NCBI GenBank assembly: GCA_002347035.1
Contig: DEAM01000031.1
Span: 10,750-74,749 of the forward strand
Source of the DNA: Gemmatimonadales bacterium UBA2982
GTDB lineage: Bacteria > Gemmatimonadota > Gemmatimonadetes > Longimicrobiales > Gaopeijiaceae
Direction of reading: 5' to 3'
Length of the DNA: 64,000 nucleotides
How positions within the stretch are numbered: position 1 is the stretch's first letter; each line of letters begins with the position of its first letter. The position numbers were made by a program, and so were the translations under genes. Positions 44,671 to 54,145 of this stretch are shown piece by piece. Below the pieces are notes generated by a model that was not told the DNA's origin, ran no database searches, and saw only the letters and a program-made list of their open reading frames with translations.

Positions 44671-46083
44671 TTATCGAGCTTGTAGCGCCGGAGACCAATC
44701 CGGGACCCCTACCCGACGACCAGCGATGAGGGACCTAATTCGTCCAGTTCCTACGTCAACCACGAAGAGCCCGTAGCCCCAACTCCGCTCGCCTACAAAG
44801 ACCAGGTGTCGTCCATCCGGTGCCCAACTAGGATCCTCATTGTTTCCTTCAGTCGTGAGCTGACGAAGAACACGCCCGTCATCCTCTAGGCTAGCCACAA
44901 GGACATGGTAGCGCCCCCGCTCAATCCGACCATGGAACGCAACAAGATCGCTGTTCGGTGACCAATCAGGCGCTGTAAAATAACCTCCGCTACCATACTC
45001 ATAAGGTGAGAGTGTCTCAGCTGAGCCGCCCTCAGATGGCATGAGCATGACTTGAGGCACTGCATCCCCGAACCTCTGAGTGTTGAATGCAATCCACCGT
45101 CCATCTGGCGAGTATGTGGGTGAAAAGTCATACCAAGGTCCGCCTGACAGGTACGCTAGGCAGCAATCACGCTCAAAATCATAGGTGAAGATCCCACTGC
45201 GAGCATCGCTCCCTAATACGGAGAAAGCGAGGGTGCGGCCATCTGGATGGTATGCTGGCGTAATGTAATCTCCCGCCCCACGCACGGCGGCTAGCATGCG
45301 CTCACTACCTGTGGCCACGTTCATTTCATAAATGCGCGGATAACCTGACCTCCAAGACGTATAGGCAACCTTCCGCCCGTCTGGTGACCAGGACGGCGAT
45401 TCTAGAAGTGATCCAAAGTCAGTTAGTCGGGTGAGGTTTAAGCCGTCAGAGTCGATAAGGTGAACGTCCTTATTCCCCTCTGAATCGGTCATCGTGAAAG
45501 CGATTCGACTGGCAGCCATGCCCTGCTCCCCAGTCGCCCACCGGACGATCTCATCCGATACCCTATGGACGACCATGCGGAAATCCTCATCACTCTGGGC
45601 TGGGATCCTAAACCTCCCGCTCTCCCTAAGCTCGCCGTACACTACGTCGTGTAACTCTGCTGCGAATACGAAGTCCTCACCAGCACTCTCTAATTGGCCG
45701 GTTACGAGCCAGACAGCACCCAGTCGATCCCAGAGAGTGTAGTCAAGCTGATCACCGATTAGTCCAGCTGGCAGGGAATCCATCACTTCAAAACGGTCAG
45801 AGTAACGGAGATCTTGAGCGACGATCGCCTCTACCTCTGAAGCCAAACCAACACCTCCGAACGTGCTCGAAAACGGCTTTACTGCTAGGGCTGGCAGATA
45901 GGACTCAGCGTAAACGAGCCCCAGACTCACACCAGGTATTTGGTCTGTCTGCTGGCCTCTGGCTTCGGCTGACCCAGTCATCAATAAAACTGAGACCGTA
46001 AGGGCCATCAGCATCCGATATCCTATACATGTTTCAGCGCTCATCGCGTACCCGCCTGACATGGGTGTTGGGAAGGGCTGCAT
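44671..46083 (-). CDS. tolB: Tol-Pal system protein TolB
   Basis: TolB is a periplasmic beta-propeller that binds Pal. The 470-residue protein has a signal peptide (MLMALTVSVLLMTGSAEA), an N-terminal alpha/beta domain and a six-bladed WD40-like propeller with repeated SPDGR motifs (SWSPDGRKVAYTS, YSPDGRWIAFN, WAPDGRHLVFV). Start is ATG 46081-46083, three bases past the tolA stop; ATG 46044 is an alternative that places the signal peptide nearer the N-terminus. Confidence 0.94.
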   Translation of the reverse strand: MQPFPTPMSGGYAMSAETCIGYRMLMALTVSVLLMTGSAEARGQQTDQIPGVSLGLVYAESYLPALAVKPFSSTFGGVGLASEVEAIVAQDLRYSDRFEVMDSLPAGLIGDQLDYTLWDRLGAVWLVTGQLESAGEDFVFAAELHDVVYGELRESGRFRIPAQSDEDFRMVVHRVSDEIVRWATGEQGMAASRIAFTMTDSEGNKDVHLIDSDGLNLTRLTDFGSLLESPSWSPDGRKVAYTSWRSGYPRIYEMNVATGSERMLAAVRGAGDYITPAYHPDGRTLAFSVLGSDARSGIFTYDFERDCCLAYLSGGPWYDFSPTYSPDGRWIAFNTQRFGDAVPQVMLMPSEGGSAETLSPYEYGSGGYFTAPDWSPNSDLVAFHGRIERGRYHVLVASLEDDGRVLRQLTTEGNNEDPSWAPDGRHLVFVGERSWGYGLFVVDVGTGRIRSLIAGRRVGVPDWSPALQAR

Positions 46084-46086
46084 ATT

Positions 46087-46779
46087 TTACCCCGGAGGCC
46101 TGAAGGCGAAGTTCACCCTCACGGCATCATAAAGGTAGTCTTGGGGAAGCTGACCGAAATTACCCTGACCCGCACATTCGACGGCCCCCATCGCCTGTAA
46201 GTCAAAAGCAATGTTACCTGACCTCGTCGAGAAGTCGATGTCCCTAGCAAGTCCGTCTCGTCCCACAGTGAAGACAACTGTGGTTTCGAATCCTCCACCA
46301 CCAGACGGCGGACGAAAACACCGCTGTATTTGCCGAATAATGTTGTTGTAGTACTCGGGGTAGTCACGCCTTAGGCCTTCGAGTTGCACATTTAAATCTT
46401 CACCCGTCTCCGTAGGCTCTTCCTCTGGAGGCTCCTCAGTTGTCACCGCCGAAACCTCTTCTTCGTCTACTTCTGGTGGTGGTTCTGAGGGCTCCGGTTC
46501 TGGTGCTGGCTCCTCGACGGCTACCTCTTCTTCCTCTGGCTCCGGTTCCGGGGGCACCGGTTCCGGTTCCGGCTGCTCTATGACGACTTCCTCTGTAGCA
46601 AATTCCTCTTCCTCCGCCTGTTCTGCGGGAGGAGGGGAAACCAATTCGATCTCATAAGCGATAAATTCTAACTCAGGCGACTGATAAAACGTGCTGAGCC
46701 ATAATCCCCCCAACAGTAAAATATGGAGTCCGAGAGAGAGGGTCATCGCCCTCCGATCAAATGGATCCATACGACTCAT
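46087..46779 (-). CDS. tolA: TolA/TonB-like energy transducer
   Basis: One N-terminal membrane helix (LSLGLHILLLGGLWLS) is followed by a periplasmic linker of about 100 residues dominated by Pro and Glu (EPEPEPVPPEPEPEEEE), then a TonB/TolA-like C-terminal domain (VVFTVGRDGLARDI). It should carry force from TolQR to TolB-Pal. ATG 46777-46779, with GAGG six bases before it, gives 230 residues; longer upstream readings run through tolR and are rejected. Confidence 0.88.
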   Translation of the reverse strand: MSRMDPFDRRAMTLSLGLHILLLGGLWLSTFYQSPELEFIAYEIELVSPPPAEQAEEEEFATEEVVIEQPEPEPVPPEPEPEEEEVAVEEPAPEPEPSEPPPEVDEEEVSAVTTEEPPEEEPTETGEDLNVQLEGLRRDYPEYYNNIIRQIQRCFRPPSGGGGFETTVVFTVGRDGLARDIDFSTRSGNIAFDLQAMGAVECAGQGNFGQLPQDYLYDAVRVNFAFRPPG

Positions 46780-46786
46780 ATAGGCC

Positions 46787-47224
46787 TCAGCTGCCCCCTG
46801 CATATGGCTCAGCAACCAGAGACCAGGGAACACCACTATTGAGAGTCGTAGCCATAGCTCTGAGCACCGGGCCATATGGGGCCAGAGAGTCCGCCCTGAT
46901 GAATACACGTTCTACTGTACCCGCAGCCAGCAGCTGGGGTAGGCCAGCTTCCAGCTCCTCAGGCGTCACAGCTGTCTCCTCCATCATGATCTGCCCATCA
47001 GCCATAATCGAGATAAAAAAAGGGGATTCCTGTGACGACAGAGGTTGCACGTCTGCCCTAGGGATAGCGACCTCGATACCACCCTGCAGAATCGGTGCCG
47101 TAATGATGAAAATCACCAACAAGGTGAACGCAACGTCCACCAAACTCGTAACGTTGATCTCCGCATTAATGGGCAGGTCATTACGGGTCCGGCCGCTTCT
47201 CTTGCCCGCTCCACCGACACTCAT
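46787..47224 (-). CDS. tolR: TolR/ExbD-type proton channel subunit
   Basis: A 145-residue protein with one membrane helix holding the conserved Asp in NVTSLVDVAFTLLVIFI, and a periplasmic domain. With TolQ it forms the proton-driven motor. The ATG overlaps the tolQ stop as ATGA. Confidence 0.94.
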   Translation of the reverse strand: MSVGGAGKRSGRTRNDLPINAEINVTSLVDVAFTLLVIFIITAPILQGGIEVAIPRADVQPLSSQESPFFISIMADGQIMMEETAVTPEELEAGLPQLLAAGTVERVFIRADSLAPYGPVLRAMATTLNSGVPWSLVAEPYAGGS

Positions 47225-47940
47225 ACACGCCCCTCGCGCGCCAATGTCCCAATGAATTCCGATGAAAAGCCCTCAAGTTCACTGCTTACACGGTTTAGCA
47301 TCGTGACGAAATGGTTGTAGGCCCAGACAGCTGGGATAGCTACGGCCAGGCCAGCGACCGTGGTAATCAGCGCTGCTGCAACCCCGGGGGCCACAGCGGC
47401 AATGTTGCTTGAGCCAGCAGCGGTAATGCCAAGGAAGACATCCATGATGCCAAGGACGGTACCGGCGAGCCCAAGAAGTGGTGAAACCGATCCAATCACG
47501 GCCAGTGTCCCAACTCCTTGTGCAAGCTCTTCACGTTCTTCCGCCTCCTCCTTATCCAGGACAAGGCGCAAAACCTCTAGTTGGGTTAGCGAAAGCCCCT
47601 CGCCAGATGGTGCTCCCTCCCTTAAGGCCCCTGGTCGCAGCTCGGAGAAAAAGTTCACTCCTTGGCGAAAGACTCGCCCATAGGGTGATTCGGGGAGTGC
47701 TAGGATCGACTTATAGGCGTCCTCAAGCCGCTGAGCCTGCTCCATGTACTCAAGAAAGCGATCGCCCTCACGCCGAACCTCTCGAAATTGCTGCCACTTG
47801 CGAAATATCAACCACCAAGATGCAAATGATAGCAACGCCAAAATCACTAGTATGGTTTTGGTAGCAAGTGTTCCCCCAACGACCATATCCAGGGCTGTCT
47901 GGGGTGGGCGAATTTGAAGAAGTAGAGTTGATAGACTCAT
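47221..47940 (-). CDS. tolQ: TolQ/ExbB-type proton channel subunit
   Basis: 239 residues with three membrane segments: one near residue 35 and two after residue 145 (LGLAGTVLGIMDVF, AALITTVAGLAVAIPAVWAYN), the MotA/TolQ/ExbB signature. It heads tolQ-R-A-B-pal-ybgF. The ATG overlaps the upstream epimerase stop (ATGA), tying the Tol operon to a nucleotide-sugar gene. Confidence 0.94.
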   Translation of the reverse strand: MSLSTLLLQIRPPQTALDMVVGGTLATKTILVILALLSFASWWLIFRKWQQFREVRREGDRFLEYMEQAQRLEDAYKSILALPESPYGRVFRQGVNFFSELRPGALREGAPSGEGLSLTQLEVLRLVLDKEEAEEREELAQGVGTLAVIGSVSPLLGLAGTVLGIMDVFLGITAAGSSNIAAVAPGVAAALITTVAGLAVAIPAVWAYNHFVTMLNRVSSELEGFSSEFIGTLAREGRV

Positions 47941-48905
47941 TCAGTAGCACCCGCCCTTTGGTTAGCGATGTAATCGAAGGTTTCTCTAAGGCCCTCTTCC
48001 AACGTGTGCGCCGGGGCCCAGCCGCACTTACGAAGTCGACCTGAATTGAGGGCGCTATGTCGAAGTTCCCCCGGACGAGCAGGCTGACGATTTCTACCGC
48101 ATGGATTGCCAGCAATTGACTCAAGCATGTCCGCCAGCTGGTTTACACTGGTTCTAGATCCCGTGCCTACGTTGAATGCTCGGGTATCCAGCCCAATTCC
48201 TTCAGCCATTAACGTATCAGAAGCCAACATGTTCGCGGCTACAACATCCCCTACATAGACATAGTCGCGAGTCTGCTCTCCTTCACCGAATATTGTGAGA
48301 GGCTCACCACTCAACAAACGATCACAGAAGATGGCTACTACACCCGCCTCACCGTGCGGATCCTGACGCGGACCAAAGACGTTCGCATATCGCAAGGCCA
48401 CATACTCAAGCCCTCGAATGGCCTGATAGTAGTACAAATAATGCTCCCCAGTCAGCTTAGTTACGCCGTAAGGTGAGAGGGGAGACTTGGGGGCCGTTTC
48501 TGGCGTAGGCAGCTCCTCGGGCTCGCCATACACGACCCCACCGCTGCTCACGTATATAAAGCGCTCTACTCCTACCTCCATAGCCGCCTCAGTAAGATTT
48601 AGAAGCCCGTGCACATTAATGCTGGCGTCCTTCATCGGGTCCAGCACTGATGTACGAACATCAATCTGAGCAGCATGATGATTGACAAGATCGAAACGTA
48701 CTTCTTGGAACAAGCTCCGAACGTCGTCATCCCGGATATCTAGCTCTAGAAACTCGGCTTTTGATGGGACGTTCTCCCTCCTGCCTGAAGACAGATTATC
48801 GACAATCCAGACATCTTCCCCCGCCGCTAGATAGGCATCGGCTATATGGCTTCCTATGAAACCAGCACCCCCGGTGACGAGCACCCTTCGTTTAGATCGC
48901 TTCAT
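47937..48905 (-). CDS. NAD-dependent epimerase/dehydratase, GalE-like
   Basis: An extended short-chain dehydrogenase with GGAGFIGSH for NAD binding, the catalytic SSGG and YGVTK (YxxxK) pair, and a GalE-type substrate domain (RYANVFGPRQDP). Probably a UDP-hexose 4-epimerase or relative, feeding surface polysaccharide. I chose ATG 48903-48905 (322 residues); GTG 48962 would add 19 residues of non-family sequence. Substrate is not determined. Confidence 0.88.
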   Translation of the reverse strand: MKRSKRRVLVTGGAGFIGSHIADAYLAAGEDVWIVDNLSSGRRENVPSKAEFLELDIRDDDVRSLFQEVRFDLVNHHAAQIDVRTSVLDPMKDASINVHGLLNLTEAAMEVGVERFIYVSSGGVVYGEPEELPTPETAPKSPLSPYGVTKLTGEHYLYYYQAIRGLEYVALRYANVFGPRQDPHGEAGVVAIFCDRLLSGEPLTIFGEGEQTRDYVYVGDVVAANMLASDTLMAEGIGLDTRAFNVGTGSRTSVNQLADMLESIAGNPCGRNRQPARPGELRHSALNSGRLRKCGWAPAHTLEEGLRETFDYIANQRAGATE

Positions 48906-49106
48906 GTGCTGGGTAGATACCGGGTTTCCCTGTCTCAGGTCAACGCATTTTTTGGAATCCACTTCGAGTGTTTACGTCCATCAATACCCCGTGGAGACCC
49001 CTTGTAGGTATTAACTCTAGAGCCGTGCCCGCCAAAGATTTCGATCAGATTACAGACATTCCTCAGGATCTAACCTTCTGGAAATCAAGCCCTGTAGAAG
49101 CTCGAC

Positions 49107-49571
49107 TCAAAGCACAACCTTCATCATTCGTGCATCCTCTTTCGGGTCTTGGTAGTACCCCTTCCGGAGACCTACGTCAGAGAACCCAAATCGTCGGTAG
49201 AGTTCAACAGCCGTTTCATTCGAATCCCTTACCTCCAGGTACATCGTCTTGACCCCCCGATCACGAGCAGTTTCAAGTACACTCGCCATCAGATAGGTCC
49301 CAAGACCATTTCGACGGAATTCCGGAGAGACTGCCATGTTCGCCAGTTCACCTTGGTCCAGAATACACCATAGAACAGCGTACCCAATGATACCGGCCTT
49401 TTCCTCCTCTAGAACTATCAGCTCCACTCGTGACTGATCAATTAGCTGGACATATATCTCTTCCGTCCATGGGCTACTGAAAGCTTCCGTCTCTATATCA
49501 ATGACGGCTGATATGTCACCCGACTGCATGCGCCGCACGTTCACTACGCCGTGGTCGTATGGCCCGCCCAT
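49107..49571 (-). CDS. rimI: Ribosomal-protein-alanine N-acetyltransferase RimI-like
   Basis: A 154-residue GNAT acetyltransferase with the acetyl-CoA loop RRNGLGTYL and YLEVRDSNETAVELYRRFGF, as in RimI, which acetylates the N-terminus of ribosomal protein S18. It overlaps the end of tsaB. A GTG at 49544 overlapping the tsaB stop is an alternative start. The tsaE-tsaB-rimI order is conserved across bacteria. Confidence 0.9.
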   Translation of the reverse strand: MGGPYDHGVVNVRRMQSGDISAVIDIETEAFSSPWTEEIYVQLIDQSRVELIVLEEEKAGIIGYAVLWCILDQGELANMAVSPEFRRNGLGTYLMASVLETARDRGVKTMYLEVRDSNETAVELYRRFGFSDVGLRKGYYQDPKEDARMMKVVL

Positions 49572-50251
49572 AGTCGCTCCGCACTGGAGGTCCGAATGTA
49601 TCTAGGTTCCCAAGTCTCTATGCTTGCGACAGGTTCTACGCCCGGCTCTAGAGACAAGTACCGGAGAAGCCCGGAGGCATATGTTCGGTCGCTACCGTCA
49701 GGCACTACCAAAAACCCTTCCTTCTCTATTGCTGTCCTATGGCGTTCGGCACCATCTCCCATGAAAACCGTATCACGAGGAATGTCGCGCTCGAACACCT
49801 CGCTGAGTGTACCCGCATGAGAGGGTGCCAGCTCCTTCACTACAGATCCGTCGATACTGTAGCAGGCTCCGTATACTCGGTCAGCTCGCGCATCAAAAAG
49901 CACATAGCGCACCGAACCTACTTCACTTGAAAGCGCTGCCGCCAATAAGCTAGGAACAGCCCAGAGGGGCACATTTAAGGCTTGTGCCAACCCCTTGCCG
50001 GTTGCCGCAGAGATTCGGACCCCCGTGAATGATCCAGGTCCCTCACCAACTACCACCCCATCCAGCTCTGTTCGGGCTACCTGTGCTTCCTGAAGAGCCT
50101 TGTCAACAGCGGGAATTAAGCCCGCTGCCTGCTCAAGTGAATCTTCAATAACCACCTCGGCTCTAAGTTCACCTCCGACACCAACAGCAACCGAAGCCTG
50201 GGGGCCCGAACTATCTAAAGCCAGTAGGGCCGCTGCTGCAGGGTGCCCCAT
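49544..50251 (-). CDS. tsaB: tRNA t6A biosynthesis protein TsaB
   Basis: TsaB is a paralogue of TsaD and part of the complex that makes threonylcarbamoyladenosine at tRNA position 37. The 235-residue form from ATG 50249-50251 starts MGHPAAAALLALDSSG and holds the GEGPGSFTGVRI motif. A longer reading extends into tsaE. TsaE is directly upstream; TsaC and TsaD are not in this window. Confidence 0.93.
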   Translation of the reverse strand: MGHPAAAALLALDSSGPQASVAVGVGGELRAEVVIEDSLEQAAGLIPAVDKALQEAQVARTELDGVVVGEGPGSFTGVRISAATGKGLAQALNVPLWAVPSLLAAALSSEVGSVRYVLFDARADRVYGACYSIDGSVVKELAPSHAGTLSEVFERDIPRDTVFMGDGAERHRTAIEKEGFLVVPDGSDRTYASGLLRYLSLEPGVEPVASIETWEPRYIRTSSAERLWAGHTTTA

Positions 50252-50253
50252 GA

Positions 50254-50718
50254 TTATTGATCCAAAGGAACCATTGAAAACTCGGCAAGCTCCGGTGGAG
50301 ATCCAATCCTCCGGACTTCTACATCCCGCATCCCGGGCAGACCGACAGGGCATGCTAACTCAATCAGCCAGCGGTCTTCGGGTAGCAGAAAACCAGCCCT
50401 TGCAGGCCATTCTACAAGAACTATTTCGTCCGTATCAGCCAGCTGACTCCATCCGAGTTCCCAGAGATCGTCAGGAGAATTGATTCGATACAAGTCTATA
50501 TGAACCAGAGTTCGCCCCGCTGCTGCAGGATACCGGTGAACCAATGTATAGGATGGCGAGGGCATAGGAGCGGCTACTCCCGCACCGGTGCCAATGGCCC
50601 TAGCTAGAACAGACTTCCCCGCACCTAACTCTCCCGAAAGCCCTATAAATGCAGGGGCCTTAATCGCCTGCCCAATGTGGTTGCCCCATCGCACGAGCTC
50701 AGTCTCGTCCAGCCTCAT
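50254..50718 (-). CDS. tsaE: tRNA t6A biosynthesis ATPase TsaE
   Basis: TsaE is the P-loop ATPase that drives the TsaBD complex cycle. The 154 residues have Walker A GELGAGKSVLAR and the HIDLYRI motif. AGGGA lies upstream of the ATG. Its TAA stop is two bases before the tsaB start. Confidence 0.94.
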   Translation of the reverse strand: MRLDETELVRWGNHIGQAIKAPAFIGLSGELGAGKSVLARAIGTGAGVAAPMPSPSYTLVHRYPAAAGRTLVHIDLYRINSPDDLWELGWSQLADTDEIVLVEWPARAGFLLPEDRWLIELACPVGLPGMRDVEVRRIGSPPELAEFSMVPLDQ

Positions 50719-50755
50719 GTAATCCCTTTCACCAACGGTCCCTAACCAGGGCCAG

Positions 50756-51370
50756 TCATGGACTGGAATATAATCGCTCCCTCTCTATTATCTGGCTCAC
50801 CGCGTCAGGGACCAGCCCGCGAGGATCATCATTGGCTTGAATCATCCCGCGAATCTGTGTCGATGAAATATCCAGGCGTGTAACTGGAACGTGTACGGCA
50901 TTGCTAGCCCCTGGAAAAGTAGGAATCGCTGGCATGGCGGAGTTGCCCTGACGGTTCATGATGGCTAGCCGAACGATCTCAACAATCTGCTCGGGCTCTT
51001 GCCACGTTCGTAGGGCTCGTACCTGATCGGCACCCAGGATCAGGAAAAGTTCAGAATCAGGTAAATTGGCATGGAACCTTTGCACGGTGTCCAAAGTGTA
51101 GGAGGGGCCCGGACGATCAATCTCCATAGTCGAGACTTCAAAACGAGAGTCGGCTGATGCAGCGGATCGTGCCATTTCAAGCCGGAGGCCAGCCGAGGTG
51201 ATCTTATTACCCTGCTTGTGAGGAGGATTACCTGCAGGAATCCAAATGAGCTTTTTGAGCTGCAGATAGTCAGCAATTTCAGAAGCGACTGTCACGTGTC
51301 CAAGATGCGGTGGATCAAACGTGCCACCGAACAGCCCGATGCGGCCAAAGGTGTTTTCGGTTTTGGTCAG
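50756..51370 (-). CDS. nadD: Nicotinate-nucleotide adenylyltransferase with CTG start
   Basis: NadD adenylylates nicotinate mononucleotide in NAD synthesis. From GTG 51295 the frame gives 179 residues that begin after the essential motif. Continuing upstream in frame gives GLFGGTFDPPHLGH, with the catalytic HxGH, so translation must start earlier. Between a TAG near 51441 and this motif there is no ATG, GTG or TTG. The only near-start is CTG at 51368-51370, overlapping the bamD stop as CTGA, with AGGGA seven bases before it. This gives 204 residues, the family length. A base error in an ATG is the alternative. Confidence 0.88.
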   Translation of the reverse strand: MTKTENTFGRIGLFGGTFDPPHLGHVTVASEIADYLQLKKLIWIPAGNPPHKQGNKITSAGLRLEMARSAASADSRFEVSTMEIDRPGPSYTLDTVQRFHANLPDSELFLILGADQVRALRTWQEPEQIVEIVRLAIMNRQGNSAMPAIPTFPGASNAVHVPVTRLDISSTQIRGMIQANDDPRGLVPDAVSQIIERERLYSSP

Positions 51371-52116
51371 GATTCCGTCCCTATAGCCCTCACTTGGGCT
51401 GCTTCCTCCGAATCCGGGTACTCTATTATCAACTGCCTTCGAGCACTATCTGCAAGATCGTCGTACCCAATCTCGTTGTTGGATTCGTAAATCCCCAAAA
51501 GGGCTAACGGAGCAAAATCCGTATCTGGATAGTCGTCAACAACAAACTGGAAGTACTTGATAGCCGGATCGAACTGCTTCCTGCGGAAATAATGGTCGGC
51601 ATTCATATAGTCTTTTTCAGCCATAGTCAGACGGAGTCGCGTTCTGACCTCACGTGCTTCTTCGGCCTCAGACGTGCCGGGATAGTCAACCGCCACATTA
51701 CCGCACATTGTGATAGCTTCGGACGTATAGCCCTGATCTCTTTGTGCATTGGGGACTAAGCCGGCCAATGACCGGCACTGTCCGATTGCTGCCGCTACCG
51801 AAAGTGGATGGCTTACATAACGTTCAGACCATCTTTGATACTCGGATCGCGCCGTCAAATAAGCGCCGTCTTCCAAGTGGGCATCCGCTAACCTCAGTCG
51901 GGCATCAGCAATCCGTGGCCAGTCACCAAATGACACGCGCAGTCGCTCGAGAGCATCAACCGCATTGCTATATTCTCCTTCAGCAAATTCATTCTCAGCC
52001 ATACGGAAAAGTGCATCTGCATCCATACCCAAATACGGATCGTTGCCACTACACGCGCCCATACTGAAGGTCAATGCGCTAGCGACCGCCAAAGCCCTAA
52101 AAGAAATCGTCCACAT
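51367..52116 (-). CDS. bamD: Outer-membrane assembly lipoprotein BamD
   Basis: BamD binds BamA and helps insert outer-membrane proteins. A lipobox (SMGAC) places Cys22 after the signal peptide, and five TPR-like repeats follow (AENEFAEGEYSNAVDALE, AIKYFQFVVDDYPDTDFA). ATG 52114-52116 is chosen (249 residues); a TTG seven codons earlier is less likely. It precedes nadD with an overlapping stop/start. Confidence 0.9.
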   Translation of the reverse strand: MWTISFRALAVASALTFSMGACSGNDPYLGMDADALFRMAENEFAEGEYSNAVDALERLRVSFGDWPRIADARLRLADAHLEDGAYLTARSEYQRWSERYVSHPLSVAAAIGQCRSLAGLVPNAQRDQGYTSEAITMCGNVAVDYPGTSEAEEAREVRTRLRLTMAEKDYMNADHYFRRKQFDPAIKYFQFVVDDYPDTDFAPLALLGIYESNNEIGYDDLADSARRQLIIEYPDSEEAAQVRAIGTES

Positions 52117-52167
52117 AGGTAAAGGATACACTAGCAAGCGCTGCTGGTTTCTATTTGGGAAATAAAG

Positions 52168-53115
52168 CTATCTGCAACGGCCGTCCCTGAGATGCTCAAG
52201 ACCGGTGCCAAAACGAATCTCATCGAATCGGGATTGGGATCGTTCAATTAGCGGGTCTGCCTGATCTGCGTACCGGACTTGCATATACGATTCCATCGCT
52301 CTCTCACAATCACCGAGTTCCGAGAGTATCTCACCCTTCTCAAACCAGGCCTGGGCCTGGATGTTACGAGGCTCACCGACTTCAACCGTGCGGTCGATGA
52401 GTTCTAGCGCCTGGAATAGTTCTGCTGGCTCTACGGCTTGACCCCTTAGTTCACGCGCCATAGTGAAGGCGCAGGTCCCTATGTACCAGTCAACCTCACC
52501 GCGCTCCCATGGTGGAACCATATCCCGGAACTGCTCGAAGAATACCAACGCATGATTACAGTCCCCAATTTCCTCATGGGCTTGAGCCACTTCAAAAACA
52601 ACTTCTGGCACCGAGTCTGCAGCGTCATCCATAGCCTTTTGGTAAAACGGTAGGGCACGACCATATTCCCCATTTGTGAAGTAGTGCCGTGCAATTGGCA
52701 GAGATAGAGGACCTACTCCGACGCCTGGAAGAAGCTCCAAGGCGGCCTCAACAGCCGTGGCCATCGCAAAGCGATCCTCACTCAAGTAGGCGTCCTGAGC
52801 TAAGTGTATGAGATCCGCTACAGCCTGATCAATTAGATCGGGCTCGCGGGCCGCTGCATCCCTATAATAAGCACTGGAATCGTCAACTCGACCCATCATG
52901 GCGTACGTGTGTGCAACTCGAACTATGACGTTGGGGTCATCAGCACCCTGACGCACGGCTAAGCGATATTCAGCCAGAGCCTCCTCAAAGTTTTCCTGAG
53001 CAAACGCTTCATCGCCGCGCAAGACGGCATTCAATTCGGTCCCGCGTGGTGAACATCCTCCACTCGCTAGCAGGAGGACCAAAACCGCTAATCTACATGG
53101 TCGATGCTTCATCAT
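52168..53115 (-). CDS. TPR-repeat lipoprotein
   Basis: Signal with lipobox ASGGC (Cys21), then about six tetratricopeptide repeats (AFAQENFEEALAEYRLAV, AQAHEEIGDCNHALVFFE). Expected in the periplasm attached to a membrane. ATG 53113-53115 has AGGA nine bases upstream. The family function is unknown to me; its position before bamD suggests a scaffold in envelope assembly, as inference only. Confidence 0.82.
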   Translation of the reverse strand: MMKHRPCRLAVLVLLLASGGCSPRGTELNAVLRGDEAFAQENFEEALAEYRLAVRQGADDPNVIVRVAHTYAMMGRVDDSSAYYRDAAAREPDLIDQAVADLIHLAQDAYLSEDRFAMATAVEAALELLPGVGVGPLSLPIARHYFTNGEYGRALPFYQKAMDDAADSVPEVVFEVAQAHEEIGDCNHALVFFEQFRDMVPPWERGEVDWYIGTCAFTMARELRGQAVEPAELFQALELIDRTVEVGEPRNIQAQAWFEKGEILSELGDCERAMESYMQVRYADQADPLIERSQSRFDEIRFGTGLEHLRDGRCR

Positions 53116-53184
53116 AATCGTTAGTCCTAGCAAGGATCGGGCCGCACCCAATCTCGACAAGTGACTCACGGAGTTCATACTTCC

Positions 53185-54144
53185 TTAGTTAGTCCCAGTA
53201 GACTCCGATGACTGCGACAAGGAATTCTGAAAATAAGGCAAGGTTTTATTGATCCCTTCACGTAATTCAATCTTTGGCTCCCAACCCAGAGCGGCTTTCG
53301 CCGCTGATATGTCGGGGCGGCGCACCTTGGGATCATCGTCGGGCAATGGGAGCGTCTCTATCGGTGATTGGCTGCCCGTTTCTTCTAAGACGATATCTGC
53401 CAGTTCTTGGATCGTGAATTCATTCGGATTGCCAATATTAGTCGGTTTAGTGCGCTCCGAATGAAAGAGCTGATAAATCCCTTCAACTTCATCATCCACA
53501 TAGCAAAATGAACGAGTTTGGCTGCCATCTCCATATATAGTGAGTGGTTTTCCCTGAAGGGCCTGAACAAGAAAGTTTGAAACCACGCGACCATCGCTGG
53601 GGCGCATACTCGGACCATACGTGTTGAAGATCCTCACAATTCGTGTGTCGACCTTGTGGTAGCGATGGTACGCCATTGTCATCGCCTCTGCGAAACGCTT
53701 TGCTTCATCGTAAACACCTCTCGGGCCTATAGGGTTTACGTTCCCCCAATAATCTTCCGACTGAGGATGCACCAATGGATCACCGTACACCTCAGAGGTA
53801 GACGCGAGCAAAAATCGCGCCTTTTTAGCGAGTGCAATTCCGAGTGCATTGTGCGTCCCAAGACTCCCGACTTTAAGAGTCTGAATGGGTAAGTTGAGAT
53901 AGTCGACCGGACTCGCAGGGGATGCGAAGTGCAGAACCCCTTCGATCTCTTCGTCAAAATAGTACTCGTTCGAGATATCGTGCTCTACCAGACGAAAACC
54001 CGGGTAAGATGACAGGTGGAGAGCGTTATCCCGGGAACCAGTTACAAAATTATCTAACCCTATGACCTCGTGTCCCTCATTCAGGAACCGTTCCGCAAGG
54101 TGTGACCCGAGGAAGCCGGCAGCACCAGTCACTAGGACGCGCAC
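53185..54144 (-). CDS. uxs: UDP-glucuronate decarboxylase (UDP-xylose synthase)
   Basis: This 319-residue extended SDR makes UDP-xylose from UDP-glucuronate, the product of the upstream ugd. Diagnostic features are GAAGFLGSH, the [10 protein letters not shown] segment, YDEAK as the YxxxK pair, and [18 protein letters not shown] chose GTG 54142-54144 because it sits right after the ugd stop and gives the family's normal start and length; the longer ORF overlaps ugd by 89 bases. Confidence 0.93.
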   Translation of the reverse strand: MRVLVTGAAGFLGSHLAERFLNEGHEVIGLDNFVTGSRDNALHLSSYPGFRLVEHDISNEYYFDEEIEGVLHFASPASPVDYLNLPIQTLKVGSLGTHNALGIALAKKARFLLASTSEVYGDPLVHPQSEDYWGNVNPIGPRGVYDEAKRFAEAMTMAYHRYHKVDTRIVRIFNTYGPSMRPSDGRVVSNFLVQALQGKPLTIYGDGSQTRSFCYVDDEVEGIYQLFHSERTKPTNIGNPNEFTIQELADIVLEETGSQSPIETLPLPDDDPKVRRPDISAAKAALGWEPKIELREGINKTLPYFQNSLSQSSESTGTN

Positions 54145-54145
54145 T

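Noticed and set aside
46400..46640. GGTTCCGG-like repeats resembling a repeat array
   Set aside because: They encode the Pro-Glu linker of TolA in frame; there are no uniform spacers as in CRISPR.
48963..49106. Possible small gene or terminator between rimI and the GalE-like gene
   Set aside because: Only a 6-bp inverted repeat (AATACC/GGTATT, 48983 and 49007) is present, with no T-run and no coding frame with a ribosome site.
43770..53115. Shared MMKHR start of YbgF and the TPR lipoprotein (twelve identical bases)
   Set aside because: The match ends after a few codons and is probably chance in basic signal-peptide starts.
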